64,000 nucleotides of DNA from Tritrichomonas foetus (Eukaryota > Parabasalia > Tritrichomonadida > Tritrichomonadidae). A program made the position numbers and the translations under genes. The notes below the pieces were generated by a model. It was not told the DNA's origin, did not search any database, and saw nothing but the letters and a program-made list of their open reading frames with translations. Positions within the stretch are counted from its first letter, which is position 1. Each line of letters starts with the position of its first letter. This document shows, one piece after another, positions 50,171 to 59,098 of this stretch. The stretch spans positions 23,253 to 87,252 of the forward strand of contig MLAK01001026.1 in the NCBI GenBank assembly GCA_001839685.1, given 5' to 3'.

Positions 50171-51684
50171 CTGACTCAAAATGTTATTTATGTGGATCGA
50201 CTTGATTTGGAAAAATCTGTAGATTTAGGTCCTTTATCACCAGATGTGTTCTTTTAAGATATTGAAGAATATGATTCTGATAAACCAGATGAATTATATC
50301 AACAACTTTGTGTTCCATTCATCGGAAACTCAGCTGTAGGTATCATGATCCTTAATGTTAATGAAGGGAAAAGCTCAGTTAAAACAGCAAAACAAACATT
50401 ATTGTTATCGCAATTATCGACAGATGATCCTAATCCATTATTAAACACCAAATTAATGCTTCTAGTCAGAGAATTAAAGTCTCAAAATGTCAAAAATGGT
50501 GTGTTTAACGTAATTGATCAGGACCATGTTCAACAAACGTGTCGTTATTCGTATGAAACAATGGAATGCAATGTAATGAAAGATGATGGAATTGATTTTA
50601 CCATTTCACCACTCACAAGATTTCCCAATAATAAAAATGATGAAGAAGGGGAAAATAATTTCCGTGAATCATTTTCTTTATTCGCCGATACTCTGATTCG
50701 AAATATTGAAAGTGCTGCTCAAAGTCTATTATTTCGTGATTTTGAAGGAACAATGAATCATTACATAGTCCTGAATTTGCTACAATTGTTTCTCGATCAA
50801 TAAATGAACAAAGTCAATCAACTGTTACCAGTTTTGTAAATCGAAGTTACGAGAATACAATGTCACATGCCAAGCAATTCATAAAAAAACAAATTGATGA
50901 AATAAGAGCTCAAAGAAAATTCCAAAGTTCTGTATTTAAAGAATTAGCAGATAAAGTAATATCAGATACAATTGAATTTTTTAAGAAAGGTCTTCTCATA
51001 GGAATGTATAATTTCTCTATCACAACAGAAAAGATTACAGAAATTCTAACGAAGCTTTCGAAAATTATCACTAAAAATGAACATCAAATCTTTACATATC
51101 TAGCTCCATCAGTCATTCGAGAAGCTTCCATTAAAGCTGTTTCTATGTGAATATGTTAGTGAGACAAGAAAACAGTAATATAAAAGATAAGGGTTATTTC
51201 TGTGCCAATTCTAATACAAAAGATACTATTGCAGAAAGAATATTTAGTCAAATAGAAAATGAAATTATGGATGATATCACAAGTGCATTAGGCGACAGAA
51301 TTACAGAATATTCCGAAGAAATTCATTCTCATATGTCACAACTAAAAGAATTGATTAAAAATGATATAGCATCAGCATACGAAACCGCGTACACTTCCTT
51401 CTGTTCAACAAATCGAAGCTATGAAGAAAGTGATGCTGATGGAGGAAAATATTATGTCATTTCTGAAAATATTCGAGTTGAAGATCCATTAGGAAGAGTG
51501 TTGGAAAATAAATCTAACCAAATCGCCAAAAATACAGAAACCCATCATTGAAAAAACACAAGTAGTAGAAAGAGGAGGTGCTGTTGCTCATAGTGGAGGA
51601 GGATGGTTTCATATTGGACGCGCCTTAGGAAAGATTGTTTATAAAACTGTCGGGAAAGTCTTGAATGGTTGCAATATAGCATAA
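50171..51684 (+). pseudogene. Decayed 500-codon gene of unknown family
   Basis: One coding region can be followed on the plus strand across four breaks: a TAA at 50255-50257, a frameshift near 50770, a frameshift near 51148 and a frameshift near 51530. The pieces run from LTQNVIYVDRLDLEKSVDL, through long charged helical regions (ADTLIRNIESAAQSLLF; MSHAKQFIKKQIDEIRAQ; FSQIENEIMDDITSALGDRI), to GGGWFHIGRALGKIVYKTVG before a final TAA at 51682. The C-terminal part is glycine-rich and basic. No family recognised. The helical middle is coiled-coil-like. Each piece stays open well beyond chance, so it is a recently broken gene rather than noise. Confidence 0.6.
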
Positions 51685-51868
51685 TCTCCATCTGCACTTA
51701 AATTTTACTAAATAGCTACAAACTAATTTTTTATGATATGTCACTAGAATATAGTACTTATACTATTAATATAGAAAATATACATCAACAAGCAGAATTG
51801 AGTTCTTTGATATTTCAAAAAAACTCTGGTGAAAATAAATAAAAGAATTAATGAGATGAACTGTTTAT

Positions 51869-53236
51869 TTATTTGTTGAAGAATTGGCAAAAGAATGGAT
51901 TTTTCTGACAAAAATCTGCAACTTCATTTGGCATGGATGATGATGAAACACCATTTCCATTATGCATCTTGGCAACAAACTCTTTGAAACTGCTGTATAC
52001 ATCATTTTCTAATAAGTAATCTCTAAGTCTTAAGAAAGTAAAAACTTTGAGCCCTTTTGGAACCCATTGGTAAATTCTATTCCATGATCCACTATCATAC
52101 ACTTCAAGAGCATTTTCACCTTCAAATACTAAGCCTGCTGCAAGGGTATCCTTTAAGATTTGATTGACTAATCTTTCTGGATCAGATCCTGCACCTTCAT
52201 TCTTTGTCATTTCTAAGCAAGAGAAGCAGACATCAATGTTGTATTGTTTAAATACAGCAATCATATCTGCATAACCATCATGATCATCAAAGTTGTTGAA
52301 TCCAGCAGTTGCTTCAGCACAATGGCATTCATTGGTATATTGCCAGTGAATTCCTGGAATCTTAGAAGAAAGATGAAAATCGTTTCCAAAAACTTCACGT
52401 GCGATTTTGAATACACTAGCACCATGATCATTGAGTACTTTTGCATACCATGACATATACCAACGTCCATACTCAGTTGACCAGCTTTCATCTTCTCCCT
52501 TTTGCCAAAATTCGACTGTTCCTGGTTTTGCATTATAATCACCAGCATTTGTTGGATTATGACCGAATGATTCTTTTCCAGCAGCTTTAGCATCAATAGC
52601 AAGACGTTCTGTCAGTTTTTCATCATATGATTGGAAAGCGCCACATCCTGGATAGCCCCAGTATGACATTTGATATCCTGGGAAACGAAGTTCTCCACAT
52701 GGACCTGTTCCAACTTCAATTTCGGTAATAACTCCACTTGATATAAGGTCTTGGAATTCATTCTTGAAAGCTGTCATAAAGTCTCTGTACATTTCTAATG
52801 GTGTTCTTTCTGTAATTGCTTCATTGTCATAACCAAATGAAATATATTCATTATCAACATTACCTAATTGATCAACAAAGAATGGCTTTAAACTTGATTT
52901 CAATACAAATGATGGTAATTTAATATTGCATTCATCACCAACATTTCCACCACACTTATGGAATGACATAACTGGAATAATTTTCAGACCTGCAGAATTC
53001 ATCATGTTAAAAATTGTATGGTATCCAGACCACTTATATTCTTTTTCTGCGGTTTCTGCTAAACCCCACCAAACATCGATCATAATTCCATCAACATTGG
53101 CGCTTTTCATTGAAGCAAACCATCTCTTCAAAGTATCTTCTTGCTTTAATGCTTGATTTGAATCAAATAGATCCAATGGTGCCATTACATAGAAGCTAGA
53201 GCCACATGCAATTAATCCTATAAATGTAAATAACAT
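51869..53236 (-). CDS. Secreted beta-amylase (GH14)
   Basis: This 455-residue protein has a short signal peptide (MLFTFIGLIACGSS). It is a full GH14 barrel: VDGIMIDVWWGLAE near the first strand, the flexible loop, GPCGELRFPGY with the proposed catalytic acid Glu182, and FEGENALEVYD with the base Glu374. These correspond by motif to the paired glutamates of plant enzymes. The frame is open upstream of the chosen ATG (53236) to a GTG, but the signal peptide fits this ATG. Known reaction: release of maltose from the non-reducing ends of starch and glycogen. Secretion suggests use of host or environmental glycogen. No starch-binding domain follows. Confidence 0.9.
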   Translation of the reverse strand: MLFTFIGLIACGSSFYVMAPLDLFDSNQALKQEDTLKRWFASMKSANVDGIMIDVWWGLAETAEKEYKWSGYHTIFNMMNSAGLKIIPVMSFHKCGGNVGDECNIKLPSFVLKSSLKPFFVDQLGNVDNEYISFGYDNEAITERTPLEMYRDFMTAFKNEFQDLISSGVITEIEVGTGPCGELRFPGYQMSYWGYPGCGAFQSYDEKLTERLAIDAKAAGKESFGHNPTNAGDYNAKPGTVEFWQKGEDESWSTEYGRWYMSWYAKVLNDHGASVFKIAREVFGNDFHLSSKIPGIHWQYTNECHCAEATAGFNNFDDHDGYADMIAVFKQYNIDVCFSCLEMTKNEGAGSDPERLVNQILKDTLAAGLVFEGENALEVYDSGSWNRIYQWVPKGLKVFTFLRLRDYLLENDVYSSFKEFVAKMHNGNGVSSSSMPNEVADFCQKNPFFCQFFNK

Positions 53237-53725
53237 TTGAGATTGATTATGTATTAATGAAGTGAATACTACAAAATATTTTATCACCTGAACATTTCTC
53301 AATTTCACCTGATTATTATCAAATTACAAAATGTGATATAACTTTTACAATAATGATTCTTTCATCAATTAAATACGTATAAATATCATGATTTATGATA
53401 ATAAACCTAGACACTGTTTCCTCACTTGCTGCTTTGAAAATTCAGTAATTTTCAGGCAGATATTATTATTTAATTAATATTCATTAAGTACAACAAATTG
53501 TGCATGTGATGACACAGTATATTACACATTATCATTTGTTTCTACTGAATTTATTTCTTTCATAAGAAAATTTACATTTGGATTTCTTTCGTATGAGAAG
53601 TGATTATTCAAAAAGTTGAGATTATTATAGTTGTTGTCAATTAATTTAAAAAGTTATCATCAACCATTTAACGTATTAAAAAGTTTCTCCTTTATGTAAT
53701 TGTTTTATCTCTTTTAAATTACAAA
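53237..53725. other. Divergent promoter region, beta-amylase and UGDH
   Basis: 489-base AT-rich region between two divergent ATGs. No gene seen; the arrangement allows shared regulation, but no clear shared motif was identified. Confidence 0.5.
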
Positions 53726-55138
53726 ATGTCAATCCATCATATTGCCTGTGTTGGCGCCGGATACGTTGGCGGCTCAACAATGGCCGTTATTGCCGAAAAG
53801 TGCCCAGAAATCACAGTCACCGTTTTTGATATCGACACGAAAAAAATCGAAGCATGGAATTCATCAAATCTCCCAATTTACGAGCCTGGTCTTCAAGAAA
53901 TAGTTGAGAATCAACGTGGCAAAAACCTTTTCTATACAACGGATCCCTCGAAAGCCGTTTCAGATGCCGACATCGTATTTATCGCAATTGGAACCCCCAC
54001 AAAAGTCCACGGTACGGGCGCAGGAAAAGCCGCAATGCTTGGTTTCTTCGAATCCGCAACAAGAATGATCGCTCCTTACCTCAAAAACGATGTTGTCGTT
54101 GTCGAAAAATCTACAGTTCCAGTTGGCGTCGCTCATTCGATCAAAAAAGTATTGAAGGCAAACCTACCAAACGGTTTCCATTTTTCTGTTGTTTCAAATC
54201 CGGAATTTCTCGCTGAAGGAACCGCCATAAACGATCTTCACGAACCAAGCCGAATTTTGATTGGCAACGACGATACGCCAGAAGGTAAAATTGCAGGTGA
54301 TAAATTGGCCTCAGTTTATGCACATTGGGTTCCAAACGAACAAATTTTGATGACAAACGTTTGGAGTTCTGAGCTTTCAAAGCTTACAGCAAATGCTCTC
54401 CTTGCACAAAGAATCTCTTCCATTAATTCAATTGCTGCAATTTGTGAAGTAACTGGTGCAAATGTAAATGAAGTGTCAAAAGCACTTGGCGCTGATTCTC
54501 GAATCGGCCCGAAGTTTTTACAAGCGTCTGTTGGGTTTGGTGGAAGCTGTTTCCAAAAGGATATTTATAATCTTGTTTATATTTCTGAATCACTTGGCTT
54601 GAATGATGTTGCAAGATATTTTAATCAAATCATTATAATGAATGATTTTACACGTCAGAAATTTGCACAAAATATTGTTCATTCAATGTTTGATACTTTA
54701 TTTAATAAGAAAGTTGCCATTTTTGGCTTTGCTTTCAAGGCAAATACAGGCGATACAAGAGAATCGTCAGCTATTACTGTAATCAATTATTTGTTGAATG
54801 AATCTGCAGATGTGAGAATTTATGATCCAAAAGTCACAAAAATGCAAATGCTTTATGATTTAGAACATTCTGCAACACCATCTTCGAAAGAAGTCATTGA
54901 GAAGCATGTAACTGTCTGTAAGGATCCTTATGAAGCGGCTGATGATGCACACGCAATTATTCTGATGACTGAATGGGCAGAATTTGTGGACCTTGATTAT
55001 TCAAAGATTTACCAGACTATGAATAAGCCTGCTTTCTTCTTTGATGGAAGAAACCTCATTGATAGAGATATGCTGAGAAAAATTGGATTTTGCACTCATG
55101 GAATTGGTGTGAAACCAGATCAACTTAACTCCGAGTAA
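53726..55138 (+). CDS. UGDH: UDP-glucose 6-dehydrogenase
   Basis: This 470-residue protein is at the usual eukaryotic length. It has an N-terminal NAD-binding motif (GAGYVGGSTMAVIA, ~11-24), substrate contacts in NPEFLAEGTAINDL, catalytic Cys275 in GFGGSCFQKDI, and the C-terminal UDP-binding FKANTGDTRESSAI. Known reaction: UDP-glucose + 2 NAD+ + H2O to UDP-glucuronate + 2 NADH in the cytosol. The product supplies UDP-xylose and glucuronate for glycans, which suits the surface glycosylation expected of this organism. The 5' half uses G/C-rich codons and the 3' half AT-rich ones. The ATG follows directly on AAATTACAAA. Confidence 0.95.
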   Translation: MSIHHIACVGAGYVGGSTMAVIAEKCPEITVTVFDIDTKKIEAWNSSNLPIYEPGLQEIVENQRGKNLFYTTDPSKAVSDADIVFIAIGTPTKVHGTGAGKAAMLGFFESATRMIAPYLKNDVVVVEKSTVPVGVAHSIKKVLKANLPNGFHFSVVSNPEFLAEGTAINDLHEPSRILIGNDDTPEGKIAGDKLASVYAHWVPNEQILMTNVWSSELSKLTANALLAQRISSINSIAAICEVTGANVNEVSKALGADSRIGPKFLQASVGFGGSCFQKDIYNLVYISESLGLNDVARYFNQIIIMNDFTRQKFAQNIVHSMFDTLFNKKVAIFGFAFKANTGDTRESSAITVINYLLNESADVRIYDPKVTKMQMLYDLEHSATPSSKEVIEKHVTVCKDPYEAADDAHAIILMTEWAEFVDLDYSKIYQTMNKPAFFFDGRNLIDRDMLRKIGFCTHGIGVKPDQLNSE

Positions 55139-55299
55139 AGTAATAAACAAAATAGATAACTATCATTTTAATTCATTTATTTTATTTTCAAACAGATTTG
55201 ATATTAATAAAACTTATGATTAATGAAATGAACAATTTTCATTCATCAATCATTTTCATTCATGATCATTACAATGACATATATTCAGAAATGATAGAC

Positions 55300-55893
55300 T
55301 TATCGTTTCTTTTTGAGATTTTTATTGGTTTTCTTTGTAGTGGTTGAAAGTTTTTTCTTTTTGTCTAGAGTTTGTTTCCTGGTTATTCTTTTTGGAAATC
55401 TGTTGTATGAATTGAAATATAGCTGTTCCACATAATTTTTTCTTGCTTCAATTCGATTTCTCATTTTGTGATACAATGATCGCATCATTGCAGAAAATTC
55501 ATTATTCATCCACTTTTGAAGTTTCAATTTAGTTTCCATTTCTTTTAAACTTTTTATTGTTGATGTTGTTTCCGCTCTTTCTGGAGACATTCCTCTAGCC
55601 TCCAGTAACATTTTCTGAATATCAATTTTTCCCGTCTTACTTCGTAAAGTATTTTGTGGTTCTAAAAATTGAACCAATTTCGTCCATTTCGCCTTATCAG
55701 TATCTTTATATCTATTTAATAGTGTTCTTAGTTGATCTGCTTTTGAGGACGACGAAATTGATTGGACAAATAAAATAAGAAACATCATTTCTTTTTTTTT
55801 TTCACTTTGAGTATGTTTTGGATTTTTGAATAAAGCATTGAAATGATAAATTTTCACATGAATCATTTGATGCGATGATGTTGTGACTTTCAT
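55300..55893 (-). CDS. Small very basic protein, possibly secreted
   Basis: This 197-residue frame is not recognised. The C-terminal half is Lys/Arg-rich and the last ~25 residues are almost all Lys, Thr and Asn. A second ATG at 55788 would give a 162-residue product starting MMFLILFVQSISSSS. This resembles a short signal peptide and is preceded by an A-rich stretch, so that start may be the real one. The body has two amphipathic helices (~80-160). Highly basic proteins with a signal peptide can be antimicrobial, lytic or anionic-glycan-binding; none of these roles is shown here. Real coding is likely from the long open frame. Confidence 0.5.
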   Translation of the reverse strand: MKVTTSSHQMIHVKIYHFNALFKNPKHTQSEKKKEMMFLILFVQSISSSSKADQLRTLLNRYKDTDKAKWTKLVQFLEPQNTLRSKTGKIDIQKMLLEARGMSPERAETTSTIKSLKEMETKLKLQKWMNNEFSAMMRSLYHKMRNRIEARKNYVEQLYFNSYNRFPKRITRKQTLDKKKKLSTTTKKTNKNLKKKR

Positions 55894-56293
55894 TCTGTTA
55901 AAGATTGTTTTTTGTTCATTGTAATTTTCAAACTATTTCCAATATGTTGGTTAATTATATATCAGGAATAAATTTATTGTTCAAATGAATAGAAATCGAA
56001 ATTCAGATATCAATTCATTATTCTAGAATATATGAATTGAAATGAGAAATATTGATTGATTAAAAGTGATGTTTGATTAAGAATGCAGCATTCATTCTAT
56101 CTCAATGTACAAAATTTATGTAATTGTGAATTAGTTTAACAGTCAAGAAAAACGGGAGATATTTTGACGGATTCATTTTTGTTATTTGACCATAAAGTTG
56201 CAAATTTGACCATTAACATTAACGTTTTTTTCACCTTTTCGTGTTTTAAATGAAATGCAAGGAAAATGCCACTTTTTCAATTAGATTCATAAA
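55894..56293. other. Divergent promoter region
   Basis: 400-base AT-rich region between the minus-strand basic-protein gene and the plus-strand phosphatase gene. It includes two ATTTGACCA words 20 bp apart (56184-56192, 56204-56212). Confidence 0.5.
56184..56212 (+). promoter_or_regulatory. Repeated word ATTTGACCA upstream of phosphatase
   Basis: Two exact copies start 20 bp apart, ~82-110 bases before the ATG at 56294. The same word occurs upstream of the EF-hand gene (49446-49454, on the gene strand) and near the TMEM33-like gene (32347-32355). Confidence 0.35.
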
Positions 56294-57229
56294 ATGAATG
56301 ATTTTAATCCCGACTCAATAATAGAAACAATTACAGCCGGAAACTCTGTTCCTGAAGAGCAGTTGGTTCCACTGTTGATTAAACTAATGGAAGTGCTTTA
56401 CACCGAAAACAATGTCCTCGAACTTACATCTCCGATTACGATTTGTGGCGACATTCACGGCCAGCTATACGATCTCTTCGAGCTCTTCGATAAAGCGACA
56501 AATAAAAACGGCATCGGCGAACAGAAGTTCTTATTTATGGGCGATTATGTCGATCGTGGAAGATTTTCTATCGAGACTTTCTCTTACCTCGCAGCGCTCA
56601 AATTGAAGTATTCGAACCAATTTTTCCTTCTGCGAGGGAACCACGAGTGCCGCCAGGTTAATCAAATGTATGGATTCTATAACGAAACCCAAATGATATA
56701 CGGCCATGCTGGTATTTGGACTCTCTGTAATGACGTTTTCGACTTGTTGCCAATGGCCGCTCTTATCGATGGCCGCATTTTCTCGGTCCATGGAGGATTA
56801 TCGCCAAAAATTACATTAATCGAAAGTATCGCCCTCCTCAATCGCCAGGCCGAGCTTCCGAGCAACGGACCTCTCTGCGACCTTTGCTGGAGCGATCCAG
56901 AAGAAACGGAATCATGGCGTGAAAATCAGCGAGGCGCAGGTTGGCTCTTCGGCGGGCCACAGGTGAAAGAATTCTGTTTTAATAACGGTTTGGATTTCGT
57001 CACTCGATCACATCAGCTCGCGATGGAAGGATACAAATGGTTTTTCGATAAGAAGTTGATAACAGTTTGGTCGGCTCCAAACTATATGTACAGATCGGGC
57101 AACAAAGCTTGCGTAATGAAATACCACCCAAGCGAGGAAACACCATATGATATCGTAATGTTCGACCCACGCCCAGATAGCGAAAGAAAGCTTCCAGAGG
57201 ACCTCCCGAACTCACCTTACTTCCTGTAG
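56294..57229 (+). CDS. PP2A/PP4/PP6-type Ser/Thr phosphatase catalytic subunit
   Basis: This 311-residue protein has the standard length and complete motif set of PPP catalytic subunits: GDIHGQLYDL, GDYVDRGRFS, LRGNHECRQ, LIDGRIFSVHGGL, RGAGWLFG, RSHQLAMEGY and WSAPNYMYRSGN. The C-terminus NSPYFL ends in the conserved YFL, which in the PP2A group is methyl-esterified and needed for regulatory-subunit binding. The PDSER-x-x-P-x-x-x-x-PYFL tail resembles PP6 more than PP2A. G/C-rich codons indicate good expression. It is a distinct enzyme from the phosphatase at 43026. The ATG lies just after an initiator-like TCATAAA. Confidence 0.92.
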   Translation: MNDFNPDSIIETITAGNSVPEEQLVPLLIKLMEVLYTENNVLELTSPITICGDIHGQLYDLFELFDKATNKNGIGEQKFLFMGDYVDRGRFSIETFSYLAALKLKYSNQFFLLRGNHECRQVNQMYGFYNETQMIYGHAGIWTLCNDVFDLLPMAALIDGRIFSVHGGLSPKITLIESIALLNRQAELPSNGPLCDLCWSDPEETESWRENQRGAGWLFGGPQVKEFCFNNGLDFVTRSHQLAMEGYKWFFDKKLITVWSAPNYMYRSGNKACVMKYHPSEETPYDIVMFDPRPDSERKLPEDLPNSPYFL

Positions 57230-57938
57230 GGCGTTTTTGTGTTAGTGTTAGTTTTTTTTTCGATCTTTCTTTCTTGTTTTTGCATCTAATTTGACCTTTT
57301 TGCTCTTTTTGACCACTTTGATGTTAATGTTAATTTTTGATGTAGAATAATCCTCGATTTTATTTTATTCCATTATCTTTGAAAATAAATATACCAAACC
57401 CGGCACAACTATTTATCTTTATCATTCTTAATCTTTCAGCTTCATTTTCTTTCATTTTACTTTCTTCTTTTTTTTCAAGAGATTATTTCTTTAGTTAACA
57501 TATGCTTGACTCTGAATACTAATTGAAGTAATATTTGAATGGTTGTATAGTTCATCTAATCATCATTAGACAGACACATTCGCTTTTACATTCCATGTCA
57601 TACTTCACTAAAAATTGACGAATTTGGCGTTCTCTTCTTTACCAAGGGAATTTTTTTTGATTTATAATTGAATAAATGATTCATTTTTGGATGTAAAAAG
57701 ATATATAAACAACTACCAAATGTATTTTTATTAAGTACAATCACAAACATCATTTTCAACTGTGAATATCAAAGCAGTTTTGATGGAATCAATTTTTTGT
57801 GTGAATACAAATTGAATTTGAGACAGATTTACAACAAAGAAATAATTAAACTATGATTCCAGTAAACTGAAACATTACCAAGCTGGTCATTTCAGTTTTT
57901 TCAAAATTTGAACCAAAATAAAATCAATAATATGAAGT
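57230..57938. other. Convergent 3' intergenic region
   Basis: 3' region of the phosphatase and of the chromodomain gene. T-rich, with TTTGACC repeated around 57286-57315. No gene seen. Confidence 0.5.
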
Positions 57939-58433
57939 TCAAGTTGAAGCATTTGAGGCTTTATCAAGAAAGTACTGATTCACAAGCGATGGGAAATTTG
58001 TTGTTAGCCAGTCAATTGGAACTGTTCTGAGCGGTTTTGTTGGATCTTGCTGAAAATATACAGTTGCTTCTCTCGCTTCAATATTAATGTTCTCGATTCT
58101 GTCTGGAATTGGAAGTATATCGGCGGTTTTTTGGGTTTCTGGAATGGTTTTTGGGAGTCCTTTCTGAAAAATTTTCACGAATGTTGATTGGTCGTCGTCT
58201 TCTTTGTAAGGAAGGGTTTGCGTTTCTTGTGTTTGTCGTTTTTTCTCGAAGTTTTGTTCCATGAAATACTCGAAAATGCGAAGCGGGCAATTTAAATTTT
58301 TCACAGGCTCCCACGAATCTCTTCCTTCGTATCCAGCCCATTTCACCTGAAATTCGTGGGTTCCTTTGGCATATCGATAACCAATAATTTTCTCGACTGG
58401 ATAATATCCACCATCAGATTCTGTTTCGCTCAT
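57939..58433 (-). CDS. Chromodomain protein, HP1-like
   Basis: This 164-residue protein begins with a chromodomain (~8-60): YYPVEKIIGYRYAKGTHEF, then VKWAGYEGRDSWEPVKNL. It has the aromatic cage positions Tyr, Trp and Tyr/Trp, and the final helix FEYFMEQNF. The C-terminal part (~100-158: EATVYFQQDPTKPLRTVPI, then a Leu/Tyr-rich helix) may be a chromo-shadow-like domain, which would make it an HP1-type protein, but that is uncertain. Chromodomains bind methylated histone tails, so a nuclear role in chromatin is expected. Its ATG is only 41 bases from the divergent ATG at 58475. Confidence 0.82.
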   Translation of the reverse strand: MSETESDGGYYPVEKIIGYRYAKGTHEFQVKWAGYEGRDSWEPVKNLNCPLRIFEYFMEQNFEKKRQTQETQTLPYKEDDDQSTFVKIFQKGLPKTIPETQKTADILPIPDRIENINIEAREATVYFQQDPTKPLRTVPIDWLTTNFPSLVNQYFLDKASNAST

Positions 58434-58474
58434 GATTTCGAATTTGCATAAACCGTTTTTCTAAGGTCAAAAAA

Positions 58475-59098
58475 ATGTATAATTTACCTTTCAATTTTTC
58501 GATCTTTAGATTTATGAAACAAATCACTGAAAACGAAAATCCGAGCTCCTTCATCACGAACAATCTTGACAGCCTTACATGCGAACATATTCCTGCTTTG
58601 GCGTTTCTTTCTTTTAGTAACGATGAATCTGAACGACAAATATCAAGTAACGCTTTAATCAAAATAGTGAAAGAAACAGAGTTTAATAATACTGATATAA
58701 TAATTGAACCAGAACAAATTTCTGGAAATAAAGAAAAATCAAAACAATTAAATTCCAGAATTGTCATTTTAAAACCAACAAATTTAAATATAATGACATA
58801 TCCATTTTTGGAATATTCACTTCACATATTCATTTCTTTGATTGATAAATTCGGGGAAGAAACCAGAAATGATGCATTAAATTTATTTGAGAAATTATTC
58901 TCAAATCCAAACTTCATTCCTACAAAGCAGATTATGTTAGATATGACAAACTTTTTATTATTATTTTTAAGGAGTGAAAATGAAACCAAAAGCAAATCTT
59001 ATGAACTCCTCAACAAAATCTGTGAAATTGCTGAAAATCGGTGTGATGTTGAAGTGACAATTGCTGCTAAATCTATTTTTCATCTCTTCCCGAAGTAA
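58475..59098 (+). CDS. Unknown helical protein
   Basis: This 207-residue protein is not recognised. Mostly alpha-helical, with heat-repeat-like amphipathic helices (IPALAFLSFSNDESERQ; FLEYSLHIFISLIDKFG; ALNLFEKLFSN; IMLDMTNFLLLFLRSE). An ATG at 58514 (MKQITENEN) could also be the start and would remove 13 hydrophobic residues. Divergent from the chromodomain gene with a 41-base gap that must carry both promoters. Function unknown; HEAT/ARM-like scaffold is possible from the helix pattern only. Confidence 0.55.
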   Translation: MYNLPFNFSIFRFMKQITENENPSSFITNNLDSLTCEHIPALAFLSFSNDESERQISSNALIKIVKETEFNNTDIIIEPEQISGNKEKSKQLNSRIVILKPTNLNIMTYPFLEYSLHIFISLIDKFGEETRNDALNLFEKLFSNPNFIPTKQIMLDMTNFLLLFLRSENETKSKSYELLNKICEIAENRCDVEVTIAAKSIFHLFPK

